Source: an uncultured Oscillospiraceae bacterium (lineage in GTDB: Bacteria; Bacillota_A; Clostridia; Oscillospirales; Oscillospiraceae). From it: a stretch of DNA of 16,253 bases. The position numbers and the translations under genes were made by a program. Below the pieces are notes generated by a model that saw only the letters and a list, made by a program, of their open reading frames with translations, ran no database searches and had not been told where the DNA came from. Shown here in pieces: positions 1-6,720 of this stretch; position 1 is the first letter of the stretch; every line of letters starts with the position of its first letter. The DNA is taken from positions 1 through 16,253 of the forward strand of contig CAJUAW010000062.1 of the NCBI GenBank assembly GCA_910584605.1. The letters are read 5' to 3'.

Positions 1-179
1 TCCTTGTTGGGCATGGTGATGTCCATGAGCACCAGGTCGGGCTTGAGCTCATTGTACTTCTCCACCGCCATGGCGCCGTCCTCCGCCTCATAAATCTCGG
101 TGTAGCCGGCTTTGCTCAGAGTGTCCTTGATGACCTTGCGCATAAAAGCAGCGTCGTCAACCGTAAGAATCTTAGCCAT
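1..179 (-). CDS. cheY: Chemotaxis response regulator CheY, N-terminal part (cut by window edge)
   Basis: The visible 59 codons encode the first third of a CheY-type receiver domain; the gene continues beyond the left edge. CheY is phosphorylated by CheA and then binds the flagellar switch to change rotation. The sequence starts MAKILTVDDAAFMRKVIKD, with the acidic pair D8-D9 that binds Mg2+ and the phospho-acceptor Asp at D53 in the motif LVLMDITMP. This resembles Bacillus CheY more than enteric CheY. The ATG at 177-179 follows an AAGGATGG-type ribosome binding site. The gene lies 57 nt downstream of fliY, as in other Firmicutes, so its partners are probably FliM (N-terminal peptide) and FliY (phosphatase). 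No output domain can be judged because the C-terminus is missing; a stand-alone receiver is expected. Confidence 0.93.
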   Translation of the reverse strand, partial: MAKILTVDDAAFMRKVIKDTLSKAGYTEIYEAEDGAMAVEKYNELKPDLVLMDITMPNK

Positions 180-236
180 AGTGAACCATCCTTTTCAAAA
201 AATAGTTTGTGTTTGATCGATCTATATGCAAAGGGC

Positions 237-1478
237 TCAGCCCTGGGTCAGCACATTGATATCCGGCTTCTGCAGAATCTCGGTGATGCGGATGCCAAAG
301 TTATCGTCGATGACCACCACATCGCCCTTGGCTACACACTGTCCGTTAACCAGCAGATCAACCTGATCACCGGCCAGTTTGTCCAGCACCACCAGCGACC
401 CCTTGGAGAAGGACAGGATATCCTGGATCTTCCGCCGGGTCCGGCCGATCTCCACCGCCACCTCCAGGGAGACGGAGAGGATCAGGTCCAGGTTGTCCTT
501 CTGCTCCTGATTCAGCTGGGTCTCGGAGCTCAGCTCCCGCATGCGGTTGGGCTGGGCGTTGATCACCTTGGGATCAGGCGGCGCAGCAGGCTGGGGCGGA
601 TACATGGGGTAGGGCGGATAAGGGTATGGATACTGGCCCTGCGCAGGCATCTGGCCGTAAGGGGGGTAACCGGGGTAGGCGGCGGGCATCTCGCCCGCCG
701 GGGGCATGCCCGGAGGCGCTGCAGCAGGGGCCGCTGGAACTCCAGCGGGGGCCGGAGCGGCGGCGGGCGCTCCGGCTGCCATCATCCGCTCGATCTCCTC
801 CTGGCTCATCGTCGCTCCTCCGCCGGCGGGGGCCGGAGCAGGGGCGGCGGCGGGCGCAGGTTCGGGGGCCGGCTCAGCCTCCGCATCCAGACCGAAGCCG
901 GCGATCAGCTCCTTACCCAGCTCTACCGACATCACGTTCATGAATTCGCTGTCCAGTACGTCATCGATGGTCAGGTTGAAGCGCACCACCACCACCGGGC
1001 CGTGAGTGACGGGGAAGTGCTCCTCCTTCACCTTGTCCAGGTCGTCCAGCTCGAAGGACTCGGGGGTGGAGATGTTCACCATCCGGCCCAGCAAATCGGA
1101 CAGAGCGGTGGCGGAGGACCCCATCATCTGGTTCATGACCTCACACACGGCGCTGATGGACAGCTCGTTGAGCTCAAATTCCTCGTCGGGTGTCTCGGTC
1201 ATCAGCAGAATGTCGGTAATGGCCCGCACGTCGCTGCGCTTGAGCAGCATGATGTTGCTGCCCTCCAGACCGCAGACATACTTGATCTCCACGCCTACCG
1301 CCGGTTCGATCTTGCCAAGGGTAAAATCCTCCGCGTTGATCACACTCACCCTGGGAGTTGTGATATCCACCCGGTGGTCCAGCATATTGGAGGCCGCAGT
1401 GGCAGAGGAGCCCAGGCTGATATTCATGATCTCCCCGATGGCGTCTATTTCCATCGGGCTAAAAATAGTATCTTCCAT
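237..1478 (-). CDS. fliY: Flagellar motor switch phosphatase FliY (CheC-like domains plus SpoA/FliN domain)
   Basis: A 413-aa C-ring component that in Firmicutes replaces FliN and dephosphorylates CheY-P. Two CheC-type phosphatase half-sites are intact: D12-x3-E16-x2-N19-x22-P42 and S109-x3-E113-x2-N116-x22-P139. Residues about 203-310 form a low-complexity linker, first Ala/Pro-rich and then Tyr/Pro-rich (268-297). The C-terminal SpoA/FliN domain spans about 325-413. Unusually, the protein begins directly with the CheC domain. The usual N-terminal SQxEIDALL-like CheY-binding peptide is absent, and a similar peptide (MSQEEIERMM, 224-233) sits inside the linker. The start ATG follows AAGGAGCG at good spacing, and no better upstream start is visible before the fliM stop 20 nt away. 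The gene sits between fliM and cheY, the typical Firmicutes order. Confidence 0.95.
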   Translation of the reverse strand: MEDTIFSPMEIDAIGEIMNISLGSSATAASNMLDHRVDITTPRVSVINAEDFTLGKIEPAVGVEIKYVCGLEGSNIMLLKRSDVRAITDILLMTETPDEEFELNELSISAVCEVMNQMMGSSATALSDLLGRMVNISTPESFELDDLDKVKEEHFPVTHGPVVVVRFNLTIDDVLDSEFMNVMSVELGKELIAGFGLDAEAEPAPEPAPAAAPAPAPAGGGATMSQEEIERMMAAGAPAAAPAPAGVPAAPAAAPPGMPPAGEMPAAYPGYPPYGQMPAQGQYPYPYPPYPMYPPQPAAPPDPKVINAQPNRMRELSSETQLNQEQKDNLDLILSVSLEVAVEIGRTRRKIQDILSFSKGSLVVLDKLAGDQVDLLVNGQCVAKGDVVVIDDNFGIRITEILQKPDINVLTQG

Positions 1479-1498
1479 CCAGATTCGCTCCTTTTAGC

Positions 1499-2488
1499 CT
1501 ACATTTTTATGTAGGTCTCTCCGATTTTCACGGCCACCTGCTTGTTGCTGGTGCCCATTTTCCCGTCAAACCACCTTCGCCCTCCAATATTCAGGAAGAC
1601 CGGGGAGTCTTTGGATCGCTTGATATCTACCACATCGCCCACGTTCAGGTGATACAGGTCGCTGAGTAAGATTCGGGTCCGGGCCAGCTCGGCTACGATC
1701 TCCAGCTCGGAATCCCGCAGGGTATCGAAGATTTCCTCGGACTTATCCTCTCCGGTGGTGCGGCGGCTGGTGCTCTTGCTGATCTCGGAAAAAACATTGG
1801 TCAGCATTTCGCCGGGCAGGCACAGGCTCATCCGGCCAGTGCAGTTGGGAAATTTGATGTTCAGGCCCACGATCACCACCGTCTCGTCGTAGCCAATCAG
1901 CTGGACCAGGGTGGGATTCACCTCAGTGCGGATGTAGGAGAAGTTCAGGGAAATGTAGTTCTCCCAGCTGCCCCCCAGAATGGGGATCAGATCGGCAATC
2001 AGGCTGTCATACATGTTCAGCTCCAGATCGGTCATGTTGTAGTCGCTGGGGACCGTGGGGTCCGGATCTCCCTCGCCGCCCATCATCCGGTCCAGCATGG
2101 ACAGCACCACCGGCGTGTCCATATGGACCAGAATGGGGTCGTCCCCCTGAAGCTGCTCCCGGTCGATCTCTGCCAGGGCCACCACGTCGCTCTCCGTCAA
2201 GGCGTTGGAAAACTCATAGTACCGCTGCTCCTCCACGCTGTCCACATCGATCTCGCAGGTGGCGTGAAGCAGGGCATTGACCCTGGAGTTGATGACCCGG
2301 GCGTAGCTCTCAAAGATGCTGTTGAGCATCTTCAGCCTGTCCTTGGTGAACTTGCGGGGGCTGTAAAAGTCATATTTCCGATATTTTTGTTCTGCAGATT
2401 TTTCCGCCGGCTTGTCTACGTCCAGTTCTCCGCTTCTGGCCGCGTTCAGCAGGGCGTCAATCTGACTTTGTGATAAGACTTCAGCCAT
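1499..2488 (-). CDS. fliM: Flagellar motor switch protein FliM
   Basis: A 329-aa protein of normal length for FliM, the middle ring of the switch complex. It receives CheY-P and passes the signal to FliG. The N-terminal CheY-binding peptide LSQSQIDALL is at residues 5-14. The middle domain carries the GGEG motif (137-140) that contacts FliG, and the C-terminal SpoA domain (about 255-325) pairs with the FliY C-terminus. The ATG is preceded by a GAGGGA ribosome binding site. The gene lies 37 nt after motB with no fliL between them, and 20 nt before fliY. It is a complete, ordinary family member. Confidence 0.97.
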   Translation of the reverse strand: MAEVLSQSQIDALLNAARSGELDVDKPAEKSAEQKYRKYDFYSPRKFTKDRLKMLNSIFESYARVINSRVNALLHATCEIDVDSVEEQRYYEFSNALTESDVVALAEIDREQLQGDDPILVHMDTPVVLSMLDRMMGGEGDPDPTVPSDYNMTDLELNMYDSLIADLIPILGGSWENYISLNFSYIRTEVNPTLVQLIGYDETVVIVGLNIKFPNCTGRMSLCLPGEMLTNVFSEISKSTSRRTTGEDKSEEIFDTLRDSELEIVAELARTRILLSDLYHLNVGDVVDIKRSKDSPVFLNIGGRRWFDGKMGTSNKQVAVKIGETYIKM

Positions 2489-2525
2489 AACGTTCCCTCA
2501 TTTATGATACTTCCTCGATCCAGCT

Positions 2526-3392
2526 TCAGTTTCCGTTGGTATTGTAACTCATAACGGCGTTGCCATCCGCGGCGAAATCGGTGCTGTCCTCGTTGGCCTC
2601 GTCGTACATGGTGTAATACTGACGGTAGCTGTCGGTCAGTTCGTTCTCCAGATCGCGGCCGCTGATAATCAGCTCCACGCGGCGGTTTTTTGCCCGGTTC
2701 TCACCGGTATCGTTGGGCGCCACGTTGCGCCACTGACCCAAGCCCATGGCGATGATCCGTCCGGGATGGAGCGACTCATAGCTGATGTTCTCCTGAAGGT
2801 AGATGGCCACCTCAGCGGCCCGGTCACAGGCAAGATGCCGGTCACTGCTGACCTTGTTGGGCTTGTCGGCGTACTGCTGGGCGGTGTGGCCCAGGACCCG
2901 CAGCTCGTCGATATAGGGACCCGCCTCGATCAGTGCGGGGATGAGCACATCCAGCACATCCTTGCCGTCCCGACGCAGAAAGGAGCTGTTGCCGTCGAAG
3001 AAGACGGCGTCGTCAAAGGAGATGAAGACGAAATCGTCCCCCTTGCTGACGGAAATGCTGTCAGCGGCAGCAGCTGCGCTCTGCTGGTATTCCACCAGGA
3101 AGTCGTACAGCTCATTCAAGGCCACGTCCACCTCGTTGTTGTCGTCGGGAATGGGCATATCGTCGCCATGCGTGCCAGTATTCTCGCCAACGGGACCTTC
3201 GGGGATATCCAGCTCTTCGACGGCGTCCCGGTTGAAGCTCTGGATGAAGACCATCCACTTGTCCTGGTCGATGGTGGAGATGGAGTACAGCAGGACGAAG
3301 AAACACAGCAGCAGGGTGACCATGTCGCCGTAGGTGTCCATCCAGTTGGCGCCGCCGCCTCCGCCTCCGCCTTTTTTCTTGATACTTGCCAT
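2526..3392 (-). CDS. motB: Flagellar stator protein MotB (PomB-like ion-channel helix)
   Basis: A 288-aa stator B subunit. It forms the ion channel with MotA and anchors it to peptidoglycan. A Lys-rich cytosolic N-terminus with seven consecutive glycines (8-14) leads into one transmembrane helix (about 23-40) with the essential ion-binding Asp at D23 in YGDMVTLLLCFFVLLYS. A plug/linker region follows, then an OmpA-like peptidoglycan-binding domain (about 118-245) with GHT at 168-170 and NRRVEL at 236-241. A 43-residue acidic tail closes the protein. The Cys seven residues after the Asp and the FFVLL pattern resemble the sodium-type PomB/MotS group more than E. coli MotB; ion specificity is inference. 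The ATG follows GAGGTG. The gene lies 31 nt after motA. Confidence 0.95.
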   Translation of the reverse strand: MASIKKKGGGGGGGANWMDTYGDMVTLLLCFFVLLYSISTIDQDKWMVFIQSFNRDAVEELDIPEGPVGENTGTHGDDMPIPDDNNEVDVALNELYDFLVEYQQSAAAAADSISVSKGDDFVFISFDDAVFFDGNSSFLRRDGKDVLDVLIPALIEAGPYIDELRVLGHTAQQYADKPNKVSSDRHLACDRAAEVAIYLQENISYESLHPGRIIAMGLGQWRNVAPNDTGENRAKNRRVELIISGRDLENELTDSYRQYYTMYDEANEDSTDFAADGNAVMSYNTNGN

Positions 3393-3423
3393 GGTTTCAC
3401 CTCAGTTCATAGACGCGGGGGCC

Positions 3424-4239
3424 TTATTCGCCCTTGCCGCCCTTTTTGCCGCCCTCGCCGCGCTGCTTCTGACCCATGAAGGTGAGCAGCTTCTCCCGCA
3501 GGAACTTGGGGTTGGCGCCGGCCTGAATGGACATGATGCCCTCCACGATGATCAGCTTGCAGAGGGTCTCCTCCTCGTCCCGGCGGCGCAGCTGGGTGGC
3601 GATGGGGCCGAAGATCATGTGGGCCAGCACGCAGCCGTACAGAGTGGTAACCAGAGCGGTTGCCATGGCGGGACCCAGGTCGCCGCCGCCGCTCTCCACG
3701 TCCATGGCCTTCAGCATGTTGATCAGACCGACCAGCGTACCCACCATGCCGAAGGCGGGGGCCACGGCGGAGGCCTTGTCATACATGCCCGCGCCGTCCT
3801 CGTGGCGGGCCACCGACTGCTCGATGTCGTTCATCATGATCTCCTTGGCCTGGTCGGCGTCGTTGTTGTCCACGATGAGCATGATGCACTGCTTGAAGAA
3901 GGGGTCCTGCTCCTGGTTGCCCATTTCCTCCAGGGCCAGCAGGCCGTTTTTACGGGCCACCTGGGCCAGCTCCACCAGCTTGTCGATGATGGCCATGGGG
4001 TCATAACGCTTGGCGTTCATGATGACCGCGAAGTGCTTGGGGACGGCGGTCAGGGAGCTGATGGGAAAGCTGGCGACCAGCACGGCAAAGGTACAGCCGA
4101 TTACGATGAAGATACTGGCCGGGTCAACGAAGTTGAACAGCTGGCTGACGGTGAGAAATCCACCCGTGCCGCCCTGCATCATACCGATGATCATAACCAG
4201 AAAGGCAACTACTGTACCGATGATATATGTAATATTCAC
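3424..4239 (-). CDS. motA: Flagellar stator protein MotA (PomA-like)
   Basis: A 271-aa stator A subunit with four predicted membrane helices (about 3-22, 40-60, 159-177, 190-213) and a large cytosolic loop that pushes on FliG. The loop keeps the Arg/Glu pair of the family in ARKNGLLALEE (R96, E104). Conserved prolines P161 (start of helix 3) and P212 are present. T168 in GMVGTLVG and T198-T199 in TTLYG match the threonines associated with sodium-driven PomA. The tail is Gly/Lys-rich. I chose the GTG at 4237-4239 because GGGGAGAGGAG lies at good spacing. The longer frame from ATG 4293 would add 18 unrelated residues, has no ribosome binding site and runs through a stem-loop. The pairing with motB confirms the call. 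Confidence 0.94.
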   Translation of the reverse strand: MNITYIIGTVVAFLVMIIGMMQGGTGGFLTVSQLFNFVDPASIFIVIGCTFAVLVASFPISSLTAVPKHFAVIMNAKRYDPMAIIDKLVELAQVARKNGLLALEEMGNQEQDPFFKQCIMLIVDNNDADQAKEIMMNDIEQSVARHEDGAGMYDKASAVAPAFGMVGTLVGLINMLKAMDVESGGGDLGPAMATALVTTLYGCVLAHMIFGPIATQLRRRDEEETLCKLIIVEGIMSIQAGANPKFLREKLLTFMGQKQRGEGGKKGGKGE

Positions 4240-4254
4240 AGGTCCACACTCCTC

Positions 4255-4367
4255 TCCCCACTGGGGATGTCTTTTTTCTGTTTCGGGGCGCATTTGAAAG
4301 GCGTCGGGTCCAGCTATGGGAAGACGGGCCCCTCCGCTTCAGGCTTGACGCCTGTCAAACATGCCCC
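4255..4367 (-). promoter_or_regulatory. Stem-loops in the motA leader
   Basis: The flbD-motA spacer holds a 21-nt imperfect inverted repeat: arms 4285-4305 and 4347-4367, 17 of 21 positions complementary, loop of 41 nt. A second small hairpin (TCCCC-AGT-GGGGA on the coding strand, 4255-4267) directly abuts and partly overlaps the GGGGAGAGGAG ribosome binding site of motA. In the operon mRNA these could shield the message from decay or modulate stator translation. That role is inferred from position only. I recognise no known riboswitch or sigma factor site here. Confidence 0.5.
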
Positions 4368-4379
4368 GTGACCGGCGGC

Positions 4380-4595
4380 TCAGCGCCGGTCGACGATGTC
4401 CAGTTCCCGGCGCACGTCCTGTACCTTGGCAGTGTACTCCGCGATGCGCTTGATGATCTGCTCGGGGGACTCCCGGACAATGAAGTAGTCACGATTCATC
4501 ATGACGATCTTCGATTCGGGAATCATCTCAATGCTCTCGATTTGGGTGTGGTTGACCAGGAACCGCTCTCCGTTGCGCTTCGTCAGTTGAATCAT
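4380..4595 (-). CDS. flbD: FlbD/SwrD family flagellar protein
   Basis: A small 71-aa protein that starts MIQLTKRNGERFLVNHTQIE and contains MNRDYFIVRESPEQIIKRI, both typical of the FlbD (YlzI/SwrD) family found beside flgE in Firmicutes and spirochaetes. In B. subtilis SwrD supports swarming by raising motor power; the molecular mechanism is not settled. There is no membrane segment or signal peptide. The ATG follows AAAGGAAGG. Here the gene lies directly upstream of motA and motB, which fits a role linked to the stator, and downstream of flgE across a repeat element of about 140 nt. Family assignment is secure; function in this organism is inference. Confidence 0.9.
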   Translation of the reverse strand: MIQLTKRNGERFLVNHTQIESIEMIPESKIVMMNRDYFIVRESPEQIIKRIAEYTAKVQDVRRELDIVDRR

Positions 4596-4630
4596 GACAA
4601 ACCTTCCTTTCCTCTCGCAAACCTCTCATA

Positions 4631-4770
4631 AGCCTCCCTTCGCAAAGGGAGCGTGACCGCCGCCAGGGGCGGGGGGCGGCGGGTTTTCTCCGGAACCATC
4701 CTGTGCTTCGGGAGAAACCGCCTGCACGGCTCACGCCCGGAGCCCCCTTTGCCAAGGGGGCCTGGGCGGG
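4631..4770. repeat. MITE/REP-like imperfect palindromic element between flgE and flbD
   Basis: This spacer contains two nearly matching end hairpins: CTCCCTT-CGCA-AAGGGAG (4634-4651) and CCCCCTT-TGCC-AAGGGGG (4743-4760). When one end is reverse-complemented the ends align imperfectly, both having a CC(T/C)CCTT..GCAAAGGG core followed by CGTGA. Inner arms (about 4676-4691 and 4708-4722, ggcggGTTTtCTCC against its complement) make the whole element one long, foldable imperfect inverted repeat. There is no ORF with coding character. Similar CTCCCTT/AAGGGAG-ended intergenic repeats are common, as I recall, in GC-rich gut Clostridia. I could not confirm copies elsewhere because only one copy is in this window. 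Confidence 0.55.
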
Positions 4771-4792
4771 CGCCTTAACGAAGCGGCTTCCA

Positions 4793-6172
4793 TTACCGCT
4801 TCATGTTCACCAGCTCCTCCAGCATGGAGTCGGTGACGGTGATAATGCGGGTGTTGGCCTGATAGCCGCGCTGGGTGGTAATCATCTCGGCAAACTCGTT
4901 GGCCACGTCGGTGCTGGAAGCCTCCAGACCGCCGTTTTTGATGGAGTTGGTGGAGTCGCTGAGAATGGCATCCGCAGCATTGGGCTGGGGGTCATCCGGG
5001 TCTGTCGGAGCCACCTGATTGCCCAGATACTTGGTGGGCAGGTCCACCAGGGCGGAGACGCGCAGGTTGCCCGCGCCGCCCATGGCCTTGTAGTAGGGGC
5101 CGTCCATGTGGGTCACGCCGTCGGGGCTGTCGGCGCTGGCAATGGCCACATAGCCGATGACCACGGTCTTGCCGTTGGCAGCCGTGCCGGTAATCGAGCC
5201 ATCCTTACCAATCTGCATGTTTTTCAGCTGGACGGGCATCTCATCGGAGATGCGGTTCTCATTGGTGTTCTGAGCAACCGCAATCTGTGTTGAATTGATT
5301 GCGGTGGTCGTAGTACCGCCACCAGTGCCACCTCCAGTACCGCCGCCAGCATTTCCAGTATTCGCCGGATTTTTAGCTGTATCCTTATAGGAGGGATACC
5401 GGTTTTCATTGTTTGCATCCAAATAGGGATAAACGGGGTCGCCCTCCTCCCAAAGGGTTTTAGTACTCGCCGGAGTAGTACCTGTTGCCGGAATCTCTAC
5501 AATTCCGCCATTGCCATTTGCACCACCAGTTGGCGCGGCGGCAGACAGGGGAACACGCAGAGGGACCAGCTCAGTGCTGATGATGGTTGGCTGCTGAGCA
5601 AGTTCATACGCCGCTTTCTCTGCTGCAGAAGCATTTGCCGCAGGAGGGGTGGCATTGGGGTTGTAGTTGGGGTTCTGCACCCGGGCAAAGCCGTAGAGGA
5701 CCTTGTTGTCACGGTTACAGATATAGCCGTCGGCGTCTACCCAGAAGTTGCCCACGCGGGTCAGCAGGGGCTGCGTCAAATCGCTGGCGCTCTGGATTCC
5801 GTGGCCAGTAATTGTGGGAGGATTTGTAGTCTCGTCCCGCTCATACTCAATCTTGTCGCCCACCATGAAGAAGCCTTCGCCGGTGAGCATACAGTCCAGG
5901 CCAACGCCGGTGGGAGCGTAGGTGGAGGGGGACATGTTCAGGTCGATGGAGCCAACGGAGCAGCCGTAGCCGATCTGGGAGGGGTTGTTGCCGCCCATGG
6001 TCACGCCGCCGTTGGAGCCGGACTTGCTGGTGGTGTAGATAGACTCCTGGAAGGTCATCCGCTGGGCCTTGTATCCGGGGGTGTTCACGTTGGCCACGTT
6101 GTTGCCGATGACGTTCAGCTTGGTCATGTGGGACTTCAGGCCGCCGATGGCGGCATACATTGCACCTGTCAT
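4793..6172 (-). CDS. flgE: Flagellar hook protein FlgE
   Basis: The 459-aa hook subunit, which polymerises under the FlgD cap to form the universal joint. The N-terminus has the rod/hook family signature (NVIGNNVANVNTPGYKAQR at about 20-38). The C-terminus has NEFAEMITTQRGYQANTRII and ends ELVNMKR; both form the conserved D0/D1 coiled region. The middle (about 165-300) is variable. It carries a GGGT repeat (276-286) followed by TTTT and is encoded by DNA of clearly lower GC than the flanks. The ATG lies about 12 nt after AAAGGAAG; a second ATG four codons later is possible. There is no signal peptide, as expected for a type III exported protein. Residues 20-38 and the C-terminal block make FlgE more likely than FlgF/FlgG, as does the flgD neighbourhood. 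Confidence 0.95.
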   Translation of the reverse strand: MTGAMYAAIGGLKSHMTKLNVIGNNVANVNTPGYKAQRMTFQESIYTTSKSGSNGGVTMGGNNPSQIGYGCSVGSIDLNMSPSTYAPTGVGLDCMLTGEGFFMVGDKIEYERDETTNPPTITGHGIQSASDLTQPLLTRVGNFWVDADGYICNRDNKVLYGFARVQNPNYNPNATPPAANASAAEKAAYELAQQPTIISTELVPLRVPLSAAAPTGGANGNGGIVEIPATGTTPASTKTLWEEGDPVYPYLDANNENRYPSYKDTAKNPANTGNAGGGTGGGTGGGTTTTAINSTQIAVAQNTNENRISDEMPVQLKNMQIGKDGSITGTAANGKTVVIGYVAIASADSPDGVTHMDGPYYKAMGGAGNLRVSALVDLPTKYLGNQVAPTDPDDPQPNAADAILSDSTNSIKNGGLEASSTDVANEFAEMITTQRGYQANTRIITVTDSMLEELVNMKR

Positions 6173-6207
6173 AGAGAATCAAACTTCCTTTCTATGGCGC
6201 TGCCGGC

Positions 6208-6228
6208 CCCCTGTCAGTCGGGCAGGGG
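6208..6228 (-). promoter_or_regulatory. Small hairpin in the flgE leader
   Basis: Arms CCCCTG (6208-6213) and CAGGGG (6223-6228) enclose a 9-nt loop in the 87-nt gap between the TIGR02530 gene and flgE. It lies upstream of the flgE ribosome binding site (AAAGGAAG, about 6183-6192). It may act in mRNA processing or as a translational spacer. There is no T-run after it on the coding strand, so a terminator is unlikely. Confidence 0.3.
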
Positions 6229-6259
6229 ACCAAAGCATCCAAAAAGGTCCTGCTTTCTG

Positions 6260-6646
6260 TTATTTCAGCAGTACAGCGCCGTCGATGTTGGTAAAGATAT
6301 TTTCCTCCATCTCCTCCTGGGACATGGTGGTGATCACCCGTCCGTGGGGGACGTTGATGATGAAGGCCCGGGTGGCGTCGAAGGCCAGGATGTTGGTGGC
6401 TCCCTTGGCCTGTGCCCGCTCCACAGAGTCGGCCAGCTGGTCCATCAGGGCGTCGTCCACCTGGATACCCCGCTCTGCTGCCCGGTTTTGAGCGTGTTTG
6501 GAGAAGGAGATCGCGGGCTCCGCGGCTTTCAGCTCCTGCTGCAGCAGAGCGCCAAACTGTCCAGCCGTCCGGCGTGTGACCTGGCTGACCCGTTGGACGC
6601 GTTCTACCTGGGACACGCCCTGAATGGAATCGATGCGTTCTGCCAT
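6260..6646 (-). CDS. TIGR02530-family flagellar operon protein
   Basis: A 128-aa soluble protein of the family described as a flagellar operon protein found between flgD and flgE in diverse bacteria, which is exactly its place here. Recognisable features are SFSKHAQNRAAERGI (47-61) and the C-terminal block RVITTMSQEEMEENIFTNID followed by GAV, near residues 102-125. Its role is not firmly established; the context suggests hook assembly or its control. It has no signal peptide or membrane helix. The ATG follows AGAGGAAG. It is separated from flgD by 74 nt and from flgE by 87 nt, and all three are co-oriented. The family is recognised with good confidence; the function is open. Confidence 0.87.
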   Translation of the reverse strand: MAERIDSIQGVSQVERVQRVSQVTRRTAGQFGALLQQELKAAEPAISFSKHAQNRAAERGIQVDDALMDQLADSVERAQAKGATNILAFDATRAFIINVPHGRVITTMSQEEMEENIFTNIDGAVLLK

Positions 6647-6720
6647 AATTCTTCCTCTTCTTTCTCGCGGACCTCATGCCCGCTTGATTCAGGCCAGATT
6701 CCCTTCCGCCTGCGTCAAAC

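Noticed and set aside
4528..4755. 75-aa minus-strand frame across the repeat element upstream of flbD
   Set aside because: It overlaps flbD in another frame and consists of the palindromic repeat; Arg-rich, with no ribosome binding site.
6192..6677. 161-aa minus-strand frame over the TIGR02530 gene
   Set aside because: An out-of-frame shadow with Arg/Gly-rich content; the 128-aa frame carries the family motifs and the ribosome binding site.
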